Below are positions 1 through 6,644 of a stretch of 36,246 nt of DNA, piece after piece. The notes beneath the pieces were generated by a model. The model was not told where the DNA came from. It ran no database searches and saw nothing but the letters and a program-made list of their open reading frames with translations. Positions within the stretch are counted from its first letter, which is position 1, and each line of letters starts with the position of its first letter. The translations under genes were made by a program, and so were the position numbers. This stretch comes from Photobacterium chitinilyticum (GTDB taxonomy: Bacteria > Pseudomonadota > Gammaproteobacteria > Enterobacterales > Vibrionaceae): NCBI RefSeq assembly GCF_004104355.1, contig NZ_RJLM01000022.1, positions 1-36,246 on the forward strand, read 5' to 3'.

Positions 1-46
1 TTTCTGAAATATGCCTTCCAGCTACAATTTCAGATCCAGACAAAAT

Positions 47-64
47 TTCTTTCTTCGGAAAGAA
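47..64 (+). repeat. Tetraloop hairpin before type A tRNA (1 of 4)
   Basis: TTCTTTC-TTCG-GAAAGAA forms a 7-bp stem closed by C(UUCG)G, a highly stable tetraloop. It lies six bases before the tRNA. No T-tract follows, so it is not a terminator. A role in 5' processing or punctuation of the precursor is an inference. Confidence 0.85.
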
Positions 65-70
65 GCCTGC

Positions 71-147
71 GCGTCCGTAGCTCAGCTGGATAGAGTACCT
101 GGCTACGAACCAGGCGGTCGGAGGTTCGAATCCTCCCGGACGCGCCA
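71..147 (+). tRNA. tRNA-Arg(ACG), copy 1, acceptor type A
   Basis: A complete 77-nt cloverleaf with encoded CCA. The acceptor stem is GCGTCCG paired with CGGACGC. The anticodon stem CCTGG/CCAGG encloses loop CTACGAA, so the anticodon is ACG; A34 is normally edited to inosine and reads CGU, CGC and CGA. It is the first of eight Arg genes in this window; the array may continue to the left. A C(UUCG)G hairpin precedes it. Confidence 0.98.
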
Positions 148-192
148 TCATTCCAAGTAATGCCTCGGCTTTACTTTACAACAAGATTCTGC

Positions 193-269
193 GCGCTCGT
201 AGCTCAGCTGGATAGAGTACCTGGCTACGAACCAGGCGGTCGGAGGTTCGAATCCTCCCGAGCGCGCCA
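193..269 (+). tRNA. tRNA-Arg(ACG), copy 2, acceptor type B
   Basis: The body is identical to copy 1, but the acceptor stem is GCGCTCG/CGAGCGC. Pairs 4-69 and 5-68 are changed from U-A and C-G to C-G and U-A, so pairing is preserved. CCA is encoded. Confidence 0.98.
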
Positions 270-338
270 TTCTTCTAAATACCTGTTCGAACAATGTTGT
301 TTGATCCGGTATAATTCTTTCTTCGGAAAGAAGCCTGC
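270..338 (+). repeat. B-to-A spacer repeat, copy 1
   Basis: This 69-nt spacer, ending in the tetraloop hairpin, matches 1026-1094 at all but about four positions by eye. The flanking genes are the same types (B then A), so a whole B-spacer-A block was duplicated or converted. Confidence 0.85.
315..332 (+). repeat. Tetraloop hairpin before type A tRNA (2 of 4)
   Basis: Same stem and UUCG loop as the first copy, at the same six-base distance from the tRNA. Confidence 0.85.
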
Positions 339-415
339 GCGTCCGTAGCTCAGCTGGATAGAGTACCTGGCTACGAACCAGGCGGTCGGAGGTTCGAATC
401 CTCCCGGACGCGCCA
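339..415 (+). tRNA. tRNA-Arg(ACG), copy 3, acceptor type A
   Basis: Identical to copy 1, with the GCGTCCG/CGGACGC acceptor, ACG anticodon and encoded CCA. It is preceded by the same C(UUCG)G leader hairpin as copy 1. Confidence 0.98.
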
Positions 416-499
416 TATCTTTTTTAGATATCTTCTAAGTATCGGAATGTTACTTATGATAGCTGAATCAGTCATGATTCGGTTTACAGTGTTTTCTGC

Positions 500-576
500 G
501 CGCTCGTAGCTCAGCTGGATAGAGTACCTGGCTACGAACCAGGCGGTCGGAGGTTCGAATCCTCCCGAGCGCGCCA
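500..576 (+). tRNA. tRNA-Arg(ACG), copy 4, acceptor type B
   Basis: Identical to copy 2, with the GCGCTCG/CGAGCGC acceptor, ACG anticodon and encoded CCA. Its upstream spacer is the least similar of those preceding type B genes. Confidence 0.98.
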
Positions 577-624
577 TTATTATAAATATCTGATCGAACA
601 GCTATTTTGTTGGATCTGGTATCA

Positions 625-642
625 TTCTTTTTTCGGAAAGAA
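625..642 (+). repeat. Tetraloop hairpin before type A tRNA (3 of 4)
   Basis: TTCTTTT-TTCG-GAAAGAA. The closing pair has decayed to U-G but the hairpin is retained at the same distance from the tRNA. Confidence 0.8.
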
Positions 643-648
643 GCCTGC

Positions 649-725
649 GCGTCCGTAGCTCAGCTGGATAGAGTACCTGGCTACGAACCAGGCGGTCGGA
701 GGTTCGAATCCTCCCGGACGCGCCA
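649..725 (+). tRNA. tRNA-Arg(ACG), copy 5, acceptor type A
   Basis: Identical to copy 1. Its leader hairpin has a U-G closing pair instead of C-G around the UUCG loop. Confidence 0.98.
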
Positions 726-797
726 TTTTTCAGAGCTATCGCTTTAAATCGTAGCTCCAAGCAATACCGATGTGTTGCTTGAACAATAAGATTCTGC

Positions 798-874
798 GCG
801 CTCGTAGCTCAGCTGGATAGAGTACCTGGCTACGAACCAGGCGGTCGGAGGTTCGAATCCTCCCGAGCGCGCCA
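798..874 (+). tRNA. tRNA-Arg(ACG), copy 6, acceptor type B
   Basis: Identical to copy 2. Together with its upstream spacer it forms a unit that is duplicated immediately downstream as copy 7. Confidence 0.98.
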
Positions 875-948
875 TATTTTCCGAGTTATCGCTTTAAGTA
901 ATAGCTCTAGGCAATACTGATGTGTTGCTTGAACAACAAGATTTCTGC

Positions 949-1025
949 GCGCTCGTAGCTCAGCTGGATAGAGTACCTGGCTACGAACCAGGCGGTCGGA
1001 GGTTCGAATCCTCCCGAGCGCGCCA
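949..1025 (+). tRNA. tRNA-Arg(ACG), copy 7, acceptor type B
   Basis: Identical to copy 2. It breaks the A/B alternation because it follows another type B gene. Confidence 0.98.
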
Positions 1026-1094
1026 TTCTTCTAAATATCTGTTCGAACAATGTTGTTTGAATCGGTATAATTCTTTCCTCGGAAAGAAGCCTGC
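1026..1094 (+). repeat. B-to-A spacer repeat, copy 2
   Basis: Partner of the spacer at 270-338, with equal length and near-identical sequence. Spacers normally drift faster than tRNA bodies, so this suggests recent duplication or gene conversion. Confidence 0.85.
1071..1088 (+). repeat. Tetraloop hairpin before type A tRNA (4 of 4)
   Basis: TTCTTTC-CTCG-GAAAGAA. The stem is intact and the loop is CUCG. All four type A genes and no type B gene carry this element. Confidence 0.8.
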
Positions 1095-1171
1095 GCGTCC
1101 GTAGCTCAGCTGGATAGAGTACCTGGCTACGAACCAGGCGGTCGGAGGTTCGAATCCTCCCGGACGCGCCA
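1095..1171 (+). tRNA. tRNA-Arg(ACG), copy 8, acceptor type A (last)
   Basis: Identical to copy 1. It is the last tRNA before the terminator and is preceded by a leader hairpin with a CUCG loop instead of UUCG. Confidence 0.98.
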
Positions 1172-1178
1172 TTTTCTA

Positions 1179-1205
1179 AAGCTCAGCTTCGGCTGGGCTT
1201 TTTTT
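1179..1205 (+). terminator. Rho-independent terminator of the tRNA array
   Basis: AAGCTCAGC-TTCG-GCTGGGCTT forms a 9-bp stem with one G-U pair and a UUCG loop, followed by a run of seven T. It lies eight bases after the last tRNA. Confidence 0.92.
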
Positions 1206-1447
1206 GTTTCTAGCTTTCTATATCGCCTTTATTTACCTTTCTTCAAACTGCCTGCGTTATACCTGCTATCTTGGCCGGTATAAAAAATCTGTTTCTTCAT
1301 TCGTTGCGGTGATTGTTATTGTCAACTGTGTCTATTTATAAGAAATAACCATAAATTTACCGTATTAGCTGTGAATAAGTCATACTTATATTTAACTAAC
1401 TGATATGTCAGTAATTTAATTGTAAAGTAATGAGAATGCCTTTGCTG

Positions 1448-1465
1448 GCTTACGTTAACGTAAGC
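1448..1465. promoter_or_regulatory. 18-bp perfect palindrome, candidate operator
   Basis: GCTTACGTTAACGTAAGC is a perfect uninterrupted inverted repeat about 190 bp upstream of the predicted oadG promoter. It has the form of a dimeric regulator site. The core TTACGTTAACGTAA resembles, from memory only, motifs proposed for LiuR (MerR family) regulators of acyl-CoA catabolism. The regulator is unknown. Confidence 0.5.
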
Positions 1466-1652
1466 GTAACTGTTGTGGTGGTAAGACTTGATAAGTCAGT
1501 GCTTACGGGGTTTTGCTGAGAGCCAGGCAGTGTTTTTAGCGGGTTACATTTCAGTCAGTTGTATTAAATTACGGCGTTAATTAACATTTTTGCGTTAGAT
1601 TGGAGAAATAAAAAACAAAATCCCTCTTTTTTGGTCTCGGTTGTTAATCAAT

Positions 1653-1680
1653 TTGACATATTTTGGCTGGTCATGATAAT
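1653..1680 (+). promoter_or_regulatory. Sigma70-type promoter of oadGAB
   Basis: A perfect -35 TTGACA is followed after 16 bp by -10 GATAAT. The predicted start is near 1687, about 30 nt before the oadG ATG. Confidence 0.7.
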
Positions 1681-1717
1681 TCTTAACCTGCCAATCACAA
1701 TATGAAAGGAAGCAATA

Positions 1718-1969
1718 ATGGCAGATTTAGGAAGCTTGCTGTGGGAAGCCGCAACAATCATGGCCACTGGGATGGTTGTGGTTTTTGTCTTTCTCAGCAC
1801 CCTGATCTATTTAGTCCAACTGTTGGCAAGAGTGGCGCCAAAGGATGAGATACCCGCGCTCAAGCCGCAGCCTGCATCAACAGTTGCTTCAAATCACAAT
1901 GGTGTCCAGTCCGATGTCGTGGCTGCTATTACTGCCGCGGTACATCAATACCGTCAACGTAATGCTTAA
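1718..1969 (+). CDS. oadG: Oxaloacetate decarboxylase (Na+ extruding), gamma subunit
   Basis: The 83-aa product has one N-terminal membrane helix at about residues 12-36 and a short, hydrophilic, Ala/Pro-containing tail. This matches OadG, which anchors the soluble biotin-bearing OadA to the membrane subunit OadB and assists assembly. In the family the C-terminal tail binds the OadA C-terminal region and carries metal-liganding residues; a His is present near residue 77. The start is supported by an AGGAAG ribosome site. It is the first gene of oadG-oadA-oadB, the usual family order. The sequence is short and weakly conserved, so identification relies partly on the operon. Confidence 0.9.
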   Translation: MADLGSLLWEAATIMATGMVVVFVFLSTLIYLVQLLARVAPKDEIPALKPQPASTVASNHNGVQSDVVAAITAAVHQYRQRNA

Positions 1970-2013
1970 GTTGTGGTTTTCGAGACGATTTTTTTTACAA
2001 GGAGTTTGTGAGC

Positions 2014-3795
2014 ATGTCCAAGTCTTTAGCGATCACTGACGTTGTGTTACGTGATGCCCATCAGTCTCTTTTTGCTACCCGCCTGCGTATTGAAGATATG
2101 CTGCCAATTGCCGAGCAGTTGGATAATGTCGGCTACTGGTCTCTTGAAACATGGGGTGGCGCTACATTTGATTCGTGCATCCGTTATTTGGGTGAAGACC
2201 CATGGGAGCGTCTGCGTGCACTGAAGCAGGCGATGCCAAAAACACCGATGCAGATGCTGCTTCGGGGCCAGAACCTATTGGGTTACCGTCATTATGCGGA
2301 TGACGTGGTAGAGAAGTTTGTCGAGCGTGCCCATGCCAACGGGATGGATGTTTTCCGTATTTTTGATGCGATGAACGATGTCCGCAATTTTGAAAAAGCG
2401 GTAAAAGCAACGGTTGATGTCGGTGCCCATGCGCAGGGAACCATTTCTTACACCACCAGTCCGGTACATAATTTAGATACCTGGACGGATCTAGCCAAGC
2501 GCCTAGAAGATCTGGGTTGCCATTCTATCTGTATCAAAGATATGTCTGGTTTGCTTAAGCCTTATGAGGCCGAAGAGCTGGTCAAACGAATTAAAGCATC
2601 CTGTGACGTGCCATTGGCATTGCATTGTCATGCGACGACCGGCCTGTCTACGGCCACCGCGGTGAAGGCGGTCGAAGCCGGTTTGGATATCCTCGATACA
2701 GCAATCTCCTCAATGAGCCAGACGTATGGCCATACCCCAACTGAAACTGTTATCGCCATGCTGGAAGGGACAGAGCGAGATACGAACCTGGATCTGCAGC
2801 AACTAGAGCCAATTGCTGGCTACTTCAGAAATGTTCGCAAAAAATACGCCAAGTTCGAAGGCAGCCTGAAAGGTGTCGATGCCCGCATCCTGCTGGCTCA
2901 GGTACCGGGCGGTATGCTGACCAATATGGAAAGCCAGCTGAAAGAACAGGGCGCGGCGGATCGTTTTGACGAAGTGTTGGAAGAGATCCCTCGCGTGCGC
3001 AAAGATTTGGGCTTTATTCCGCTGGTTACGCCGACTTCTCAGATTGTCGGTACCCAGGCGGTATTGAATATACTGACGGGAGAGCGTTACAAGAGCATCA
3101 GCAAAGAAACTGCGGGAGTGCTAAAGGGCGAGTATGGTGCAGCCCCTGCTCCGGTGGATGCTGAGTTGCAGGCTCGGGTACTTGACGGCGCTGAGCCGGT
3201 AACATGCCGCCCTGCTGATTTGCTTGAGGATGAACTGGCCGTTTTGACGAAAGATTTGCTGGCAAAGGCAGAATCTGACGGTATTGCGCTGGCGACCGAG
3301 CAAGTTGATGATGTATTGACGTATGCCCTGTTCCCTCAGGTTGGTCTCAATTTCCTGAAGAACAGAAATAACCCTGATGCCTTTGAACCCGTCCCGGGTA
3401 CTGAAGAGGCACCGGCTCCAGCTGAAAACACGGCACCGGTTGTGTCTGCAGGTGGCATTGAATCCTATAGCGTGAAAGTGAACGGCCAGGTTTACGATGT
3501 AGAGGTTGGCCCGGCTGGTGAAGTTTCATCGATCGCACCTGCGGCTGTCCCTTCAGTGGCACCTGTTGCTGCTGCAAGCAACGCGGAAGCAGTACCGGCA
3601 CCATTGGCGGGTAACATTTTCAAAATCAATGTACAGCTTGGTAGTACTGTCGCAGAAGGTGACGTGCTTGTTGTGCTTGAAGCGATGAAGATGGAAACCG
3701 AAATTCGGGCAGCTCGTAGTGGCGTGGTGCAAGATCTGCACGTCAAGGAAGGCGACTCAGTCACGGTAGGATCGCCGATCCTGAGTTTGGCGTAA
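2014..3795 (+). CDS. oadA: Oxaloacetate decarboxylase, alpha subunit (biotin carboxyltransferase)
   Basis: The 593-aa cytoplasmic subunit transfers the carboxyl group of oxaloacetate to biotin, releasing pyruvate. The N-terminal carboxyltransferase barrel shows RDAHQSL and LHCHAT metal/catalytic motifs. A Pro/Ala-rich linker at about 455-525 leads to a C-terminal biotinyl domain with EAMKMET; the biotinylated Lys is residue 559, about 35 residues from the end as expected. I chose ATG at 2014 because AAGGAG at 1999-2004 is nine bases upstream. An in-frame GTG at 2008 would be only three bases from that site. A 44-bp gap separates it from oadG, and oadB begins nine bases after its stop. Confidence 0.96.
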   Translation: MSKSLAITDVVLRDAHQSLFATRLRIEDMLPIAEQLDNVGYWSLETWGGATFDSCIRYLGEDPWERLRALKQAMPKTPMQMLLRGQNLLGYRHYADDVVEKFVERAHANGMDVFRIFDAMNDVRNFEKAVKATVDVGAHAQGTISYTTSPVHNLDTWTDLAKRLEDLGCHSICIKDMSGLLKPYEAEELVKRIKASCDVPLALHCHATTGLSTATAVKAVEAGLDILDTAISSMSQTYGHTPTETVIAMLEGTERDTNLDLQQLEPIAGYFRNVRKKYAKFEGSLKGVDARILLAQVPGGMLTNMESQLKEQGAADRFDEVLEEIPRVRKDLGFIPLVTPTSQIVGTQAVLNILTGERYKSISKETAGVLKGEYGAAPAPVDAELQARVLDGAEPVTCRPADLLEDELAVLTKDLLAKAESDGIALATEQVDDVLTYALFPQVGLNFLKNRNNPDAFEPVPGTEEAPAPAENTAPVVSAGGIESYSVKVNGQVYDVEVGPAGEVSSIAPAAVPSVAPVAAASNAEAVPAPLAGNIFKINVQLGSTVAEGDVLVVLEAMKMETEIRAARSGVVQDLHVKEGDSVTVGSPILSLA

Positions 3796-3804
3796 GAGGG
3801 TACC

Positions 3805-4935
3805 ATGGACGGTTTATTAAAACTCTGGTCTGAGACCGGAATAGCGAACTTCGAGTTCGGCCAACTAGTTATGATCTTGGTCGGTACCGGCCTTCTTTTC
3901 CTGGCGATCCGCAAGGGCTTCGAGCCCCTGCTGCTCTTGCCGATGGGGTTTGGCGCTATTCTGGCGAACATACCTAATGCCGGCTTTACAGAGCCGGGTG
4001 GTTTGCTCTACTACATCTATTATGTCGGAATTGAAACAGGGGTATTCCCACTGTTGATATTCATGGGCGTCGGGGCGATGACGGATTTCGGTGCACTGAT
4101 TGCCAATCCGAAAACGCTGTTGCTCGGGGCTGCTGCCCAGTTTGGTATCTTCTTTACTTTGTTTGGGGCGATACTGCTTAATCTGGTACCGGGCATGGAA
4201 TTTACCATGGCGGATGCATCATCCATCGCTATCATCGGTGGTGCTGATGGACCGACAGCTATCTTCCTCGCAAGTCGCTTGTCGCCGGATCTGTTGGGTG
4301 CTATCGCAGTTGCAGCCTACAGCTATATGGCTTTGGTTCCTATTATCCAGCCGCCGATCATGAAGGCTCTGACGACACCGGAAGAGCGCGTTATTCAGAT
4401 GGAGCAGCTTCGCCATGTGAGCAAGGCCGAGAAGGTTCTATTTCCGCTTGCAGTACTGGTGATGACAATCTTGTTCTTGCCGTCGGCAACGCCGTTGGTC
4501 GGAATGTTCTGTCTCGGTAACCTGATGCGTGAATCCGGGGTTGTTGATCGTTTGTCCAATACGGTACAGAACGAGCTGATCAATATTGTCACTATTATGC
4601 TTGGCCTCGGGGTGGGTTCGAAGCTGGAGGCGGATAAATTCCTGCAGTTTGAAACCTTGGGGATCCTCGTGCTGGGTGCCGTGGCATTCAGTGTCGGCAC
4701 CGGCGGTGGCGTTCTGATGGCGAAATTACTTAACCGTTACAGCAAAGAAGATATTAATCCATTGATTGGTGCCGCGGGCGTATCTGCCGTACCGATGGCT
4801 GCACGGGTTGTCAACAAGGTTGGCCTCGAAGCTAATCCGCATAACTTCCTGTTGATGCACGCCATGGGACCTAATGTGGCAGGGGTACTTGGTTCGGCGG
4901 TTGCTGCGGGTATCCTACTGGCCTTGGTCGGTTAA
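3805..4935 (+). CDS. oadB: Oxaloacetate decarboxylase, beta subunit (Na+ pump)
   Basis: This 376-aa polytopic membrane protein decarboxylates carboxybiotin and uses the energy to export Na+. The conserved GGADGPT motif is present with its Asp at residue 148, corresponding to the essential Asp203 of Klebsiella OadB. The C-terminal region [13 protein letters not shown] also matches the family helix that carries the Ser and Arg needed for coupling. The protein is shorter than the roughly 430-aa Klebsiella form; the shorter form is known in the wider GcdB/MmdB/OadB family. The genes oadG-A-B are tightly spaced and end in a terminator. No citrate lyase or citrate carrier gene lies in the window, so the source of oxaloacetate is not evident here. 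Confidence 0.95.
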   Translation: MDGLLKLWSETGIANFEFGQLVMILVGTGLLFLAIRKGFEPLLLLPMGFGAILANIPNAGFTEPGGLLYYIYYVGIETGVFPLLIFMGVGAMTDFGALIANPKTLLLGAAAQFGIFFTLFGAILLNLVPGMEFTMADASSIAIIGGADGPTAIFLASRLSPDLLGAIAVAAYSYMALVPIIQPPIMKALTTPEERVIQMEQLRHVSKAEKVLFPLAVLVMTILFLPSATPLVGMFCLGNLMRESGVVDRLSNTVQNELINIVTIMLGLGVGSKLEADKFLQFETLGILVLGAVAFSVGTGGGVLMAKLLNRYSKEDINPLIGAAGVSAVPMAARVVNKVGLEANPHNFLLMHAMGPNVAGVLGSAVAAGILLALVG

Positions 4936-5009
4936 GCCTTTTGTTTGCAATATCCCTGATTGGTATGAGTAAAATACCAAGCTAACCTTATCAGGTTGAA
5001 ACAAATTGA

Positions 5010-5039
5010 AACGGGTAGCAATGTGCTACCCGTTTTTTT
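5010..5039 (+). terminator. Terminator after oadB
   Basis: AACGGGTAGCA-ATG-TGCTACCCGTT is an 11-bp perfect stem followed by seven T. It lies about 75 bp after the oadB stop. Confidence 0.93.
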
Positions 5040-5176
5040 ATGGTTGCAGTCAGGTAATATGGTCCTCAATATCAGACTGATATCATTCGGAACAAGTGAG
5101 TGTTCGAATTTTAACCAGTAAGAATGGTCAAATACTTATTCTCATTGGAATAAACCCGATAGAAAAGGAAAAGGGA

Positions 5177-6136
5177 ATGAAAGCTTGTCAGCAACTCGCA
5201 ATAACCCAGTTTGGTCAGCCATCGGTATTGGCGATACAAAGCTCGGATGTGCCAGTCGCATCGGACAGCCAGGTATTGGTTAAAGTTGCCTATGCCGGAG
5301 TCAACCCGATTGATGCTAAAACTCGCGCGGGTCTGGGATGGGCGGCACAGCAAAACCAAGATAATTTGCCCTGGGTACCAGGCTACGACATTGCCGGTGA
5401 AGTCGTGGAAGTTGGTGTCGGGGTAAAGGCGTTGAAAGTCGGAGATGCTGTTTCGGGCTTTGTCGGTTTTCCGCTCCTGGGCGGCGGCTATAGCGAATAT
5501 GTGGCTGTGGAGGCTGATGTGCTGAGTCGTGTCAGTAAAGCGGTGTCGTTGGTTGAAGCCGCAGCGTTGCCCTTGGCTGGTCAGACGGCCTGGCAGGCAT
5601 TGGACAAGGGCCTGGTATCCGCGGACGAAGAGGTATTGATCCTGGCGGGGGCTGGGGGTGTCGGCCATATTGCGATCCAGCTGGCGGTAGCCCGGGGTGC
5701 CAAGGTGACAGCCAGTTGTTCGGCTGCCAATATGACGTTTGTCAGCAGCCTGGGGGCTACGGCGGTGGACTATCACCAGGCCCCTTTGTTCAAGCAGATC
5801 AAGCCTGTTGATGTGCTGATTGACTTAATGGGTGGGGATACGGGGATCGCGGCTTTAGACTGTGTGAAAACCGGCGGCCGCGTAGTTACTATTCCGACCA
5901 TTACGGCTGATGCGGTGTGCGAGCAGGCCCGGCAGCGAGGCTTGCTCGCTGACGGCATGTTGGTATCACCGTCTGTCGAGCAGAACAATGCCATGATGGG
6001 TATGCTGGAAAGCGGGGATCTTCAGTTGTCTATCGCCGCGCAATATCCGCTGTCTGAAGGAGCATCTGCGCATCAGGATATTGAAACGGGGCATACCCGG
6101 GGCAAGGTCGTTTTGGTCGTTGATGGTGACATATAA
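5177..6136 (+). CDS. Zinc-independent MDR oxidoreductase (quinone oxidoreductase-like)
   Basis: The 319-aa protein belongs to the medium-chain dehydrogenase/reductase superfamily. An N-terminal GroES-like domain contains VPGYDIAGEV, and a Rossmann domain carries the nucleotide motif GAGGVGHIAIQLA. The cysteines that bind zinc in alcohol dehydrogenases are absent, which fits the NADPH:quinone/enone reductase branch. The substrate cannot be named. The coding frame is open upstream to 5096, but ATG 5177 is preferred because AAGGAA lies six bases before it and the protein then begins at the conserved region. It is followed on the same strand by yqaA and an M16 protease. Confidence 0.85.
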   Translation: MKACQQLAITQFGQPSVLAIQSSDVPVASDSQVLVKVAYAGVNPIDAKTRAGLGWAAQQNQDNLPWVPGYDIAGEVVEVGVGVKALKVGDAVSGFVGFPLLGGGYSEYVAVEADVLSRVSKAVSLVEAAALPLAGQTAWQALDKGLVSADEEVLILAGAGGVGHIAIQLAVARGAKVTASCSAANMTFVSSLGATAVDYHQAPLFKQIKPVDVLIDLMGGDTGIAALDCVKTGGRVVTIPTITADAVCEQARQRGLLADGMLVSPSVEQNNAMMGMLESGDLQLSIAAQYPLSEGASAHQDIETGHTRGKVVLVVDGDI

Positions 6137-6201
6137 AGCTGTGACTGGCGCTTTCTCAAAAGGCAGAATGTAATCTGCCTGATTATCAATAAGTTGTTTC
6201 A

Positions 6202-6633
6202 ATGCTAGAGTTATTGAATGGCGAGTCGGCACTTTGGGTGCTGTTCACCACTGGTTTTTTGAGTGCCACGTTACTGCCCGGAGGCTCGGAGGCGAATCTC
6301 ATCGCGAGCCTCAAGCTGGGAGATAATGCCGCATGGCTGGTCGTGTTTGTGGCGACATTGGGTAATACCCTCGGCGGGATGACCAATTACTGGCTGGGAA
6401 GATTGCTGCCAGATAAAACTTCTGATGAAAAACATGGTCATAAAGCTCTGCAATGGCTGAAAAAATACGGCTACTGGTCGCTGTTTTTCAGCTGGTTACC
6501 CGTTATCGGGGATCCTTTGTGTTTGGCGGCTGGCTGGCTGCGTATGCATCATTGGCTGAGTTTGCTGATCATTATGATCGGCAAAGCCGCAAGATACGCT
6601 GTACTGGCTTTGATCGTACAAGGTTTATTATAA
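6202..6633 (+). CDS. yqaA: YqaA-type small DedA/VTT membrane protein
   Basis: The 143-aa integral membrane protein has several hydrophobic helices and the DedA-like elements LPGGSE, GNTLGGMTNYWLGR and a second re-entrant-like segment near WLPVIGDPLCLAAGWLR. The DedA superfamily contains lipid scramblases and transport-related proteins, but the function of YqaA itself is not established. E. coli yqaA also lies close to gshA and the argQZYV tRNA cluster, so the position supports the name. No strong ribosome site precedes the ATG. The next gene starts only 11 bases after the stop, suggesting co-transcription. Confidence 0.88.
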   Translation: MLELLNGESALWVLFTTGFLSATLLPGGSEANLIASLKLGDNAAWLVVFVATLGNTLGGMTNYWLGRLLPDKTSDEKHGHKALQWLKKYGYWSLFFSWLPVIGDPLCLAAGWLRMHHWLSLLIIMIGKAARYAVLALIVQGLL

Positions 6634-6644
6634 GGAATGCTTAC

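Larger units (their letters stand above)
726..1025 (+). repeat. Tandem [spacer + type B tRNA] duplication
   Basis: 726-874 and 875-1025 are two adjacent units of about 150 nt, each a spacer plus a type B tRNA. Both spacers share blocks such as GATGTGTTGCTTGAACAA and TATCGCTTTAA. The second unit places one B gene directly after another and explains the break in alternation. Confidence 0.8.
1206..1717 (+). other. Gene-free regulatory stretch before oadG
   Basis: About 510 bases without a convincing gene. It is AT-rich and holds a small palindrome at 1399-1412 (ACTGA-TATG-TCAGT), an 18-bp perfect palindrome at 1448-1465 and a sigma70-type promoter at 1653-1680. The long leader-like region suggests more than one regulatory input to the oad operon, which is an inference. 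Confidence 0.7.

Noticed and set aside
3-34. Inverted repeat TCTGAAAT/ATTTCAGA before the first tRNA
   Set aside because: The loop is 16 nt and context is cut off by the window edge, so nothing more can be said.
71-1171. Regular repeats with variable spacers, superficially CRISPR-like
   Set aside because: Each repeat is a complete tRNA-Arg with CCA, and spacers are partly duplicated rather than unique.
160-1172. Small open frames on both strands across the tRNA array, with repeated ALVAQLDRVPGYEPGG-type or REDSNLRPPGS-type peptides
   Set aside because: They are translations of the tRNA genes and have no independent coding evidence.
3492-3971. 159-codon open frame antisense to the oadA/oadB junction
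   Set aside because: It is opposite strongly supported genes, with no ribosome site or recognisable domain.
5111-5776. 221-codon frame antisense to the MDR oxidoreductase gene
   Set aside because: A shadow of the sense gene; the composition is atypical and no signals are present.
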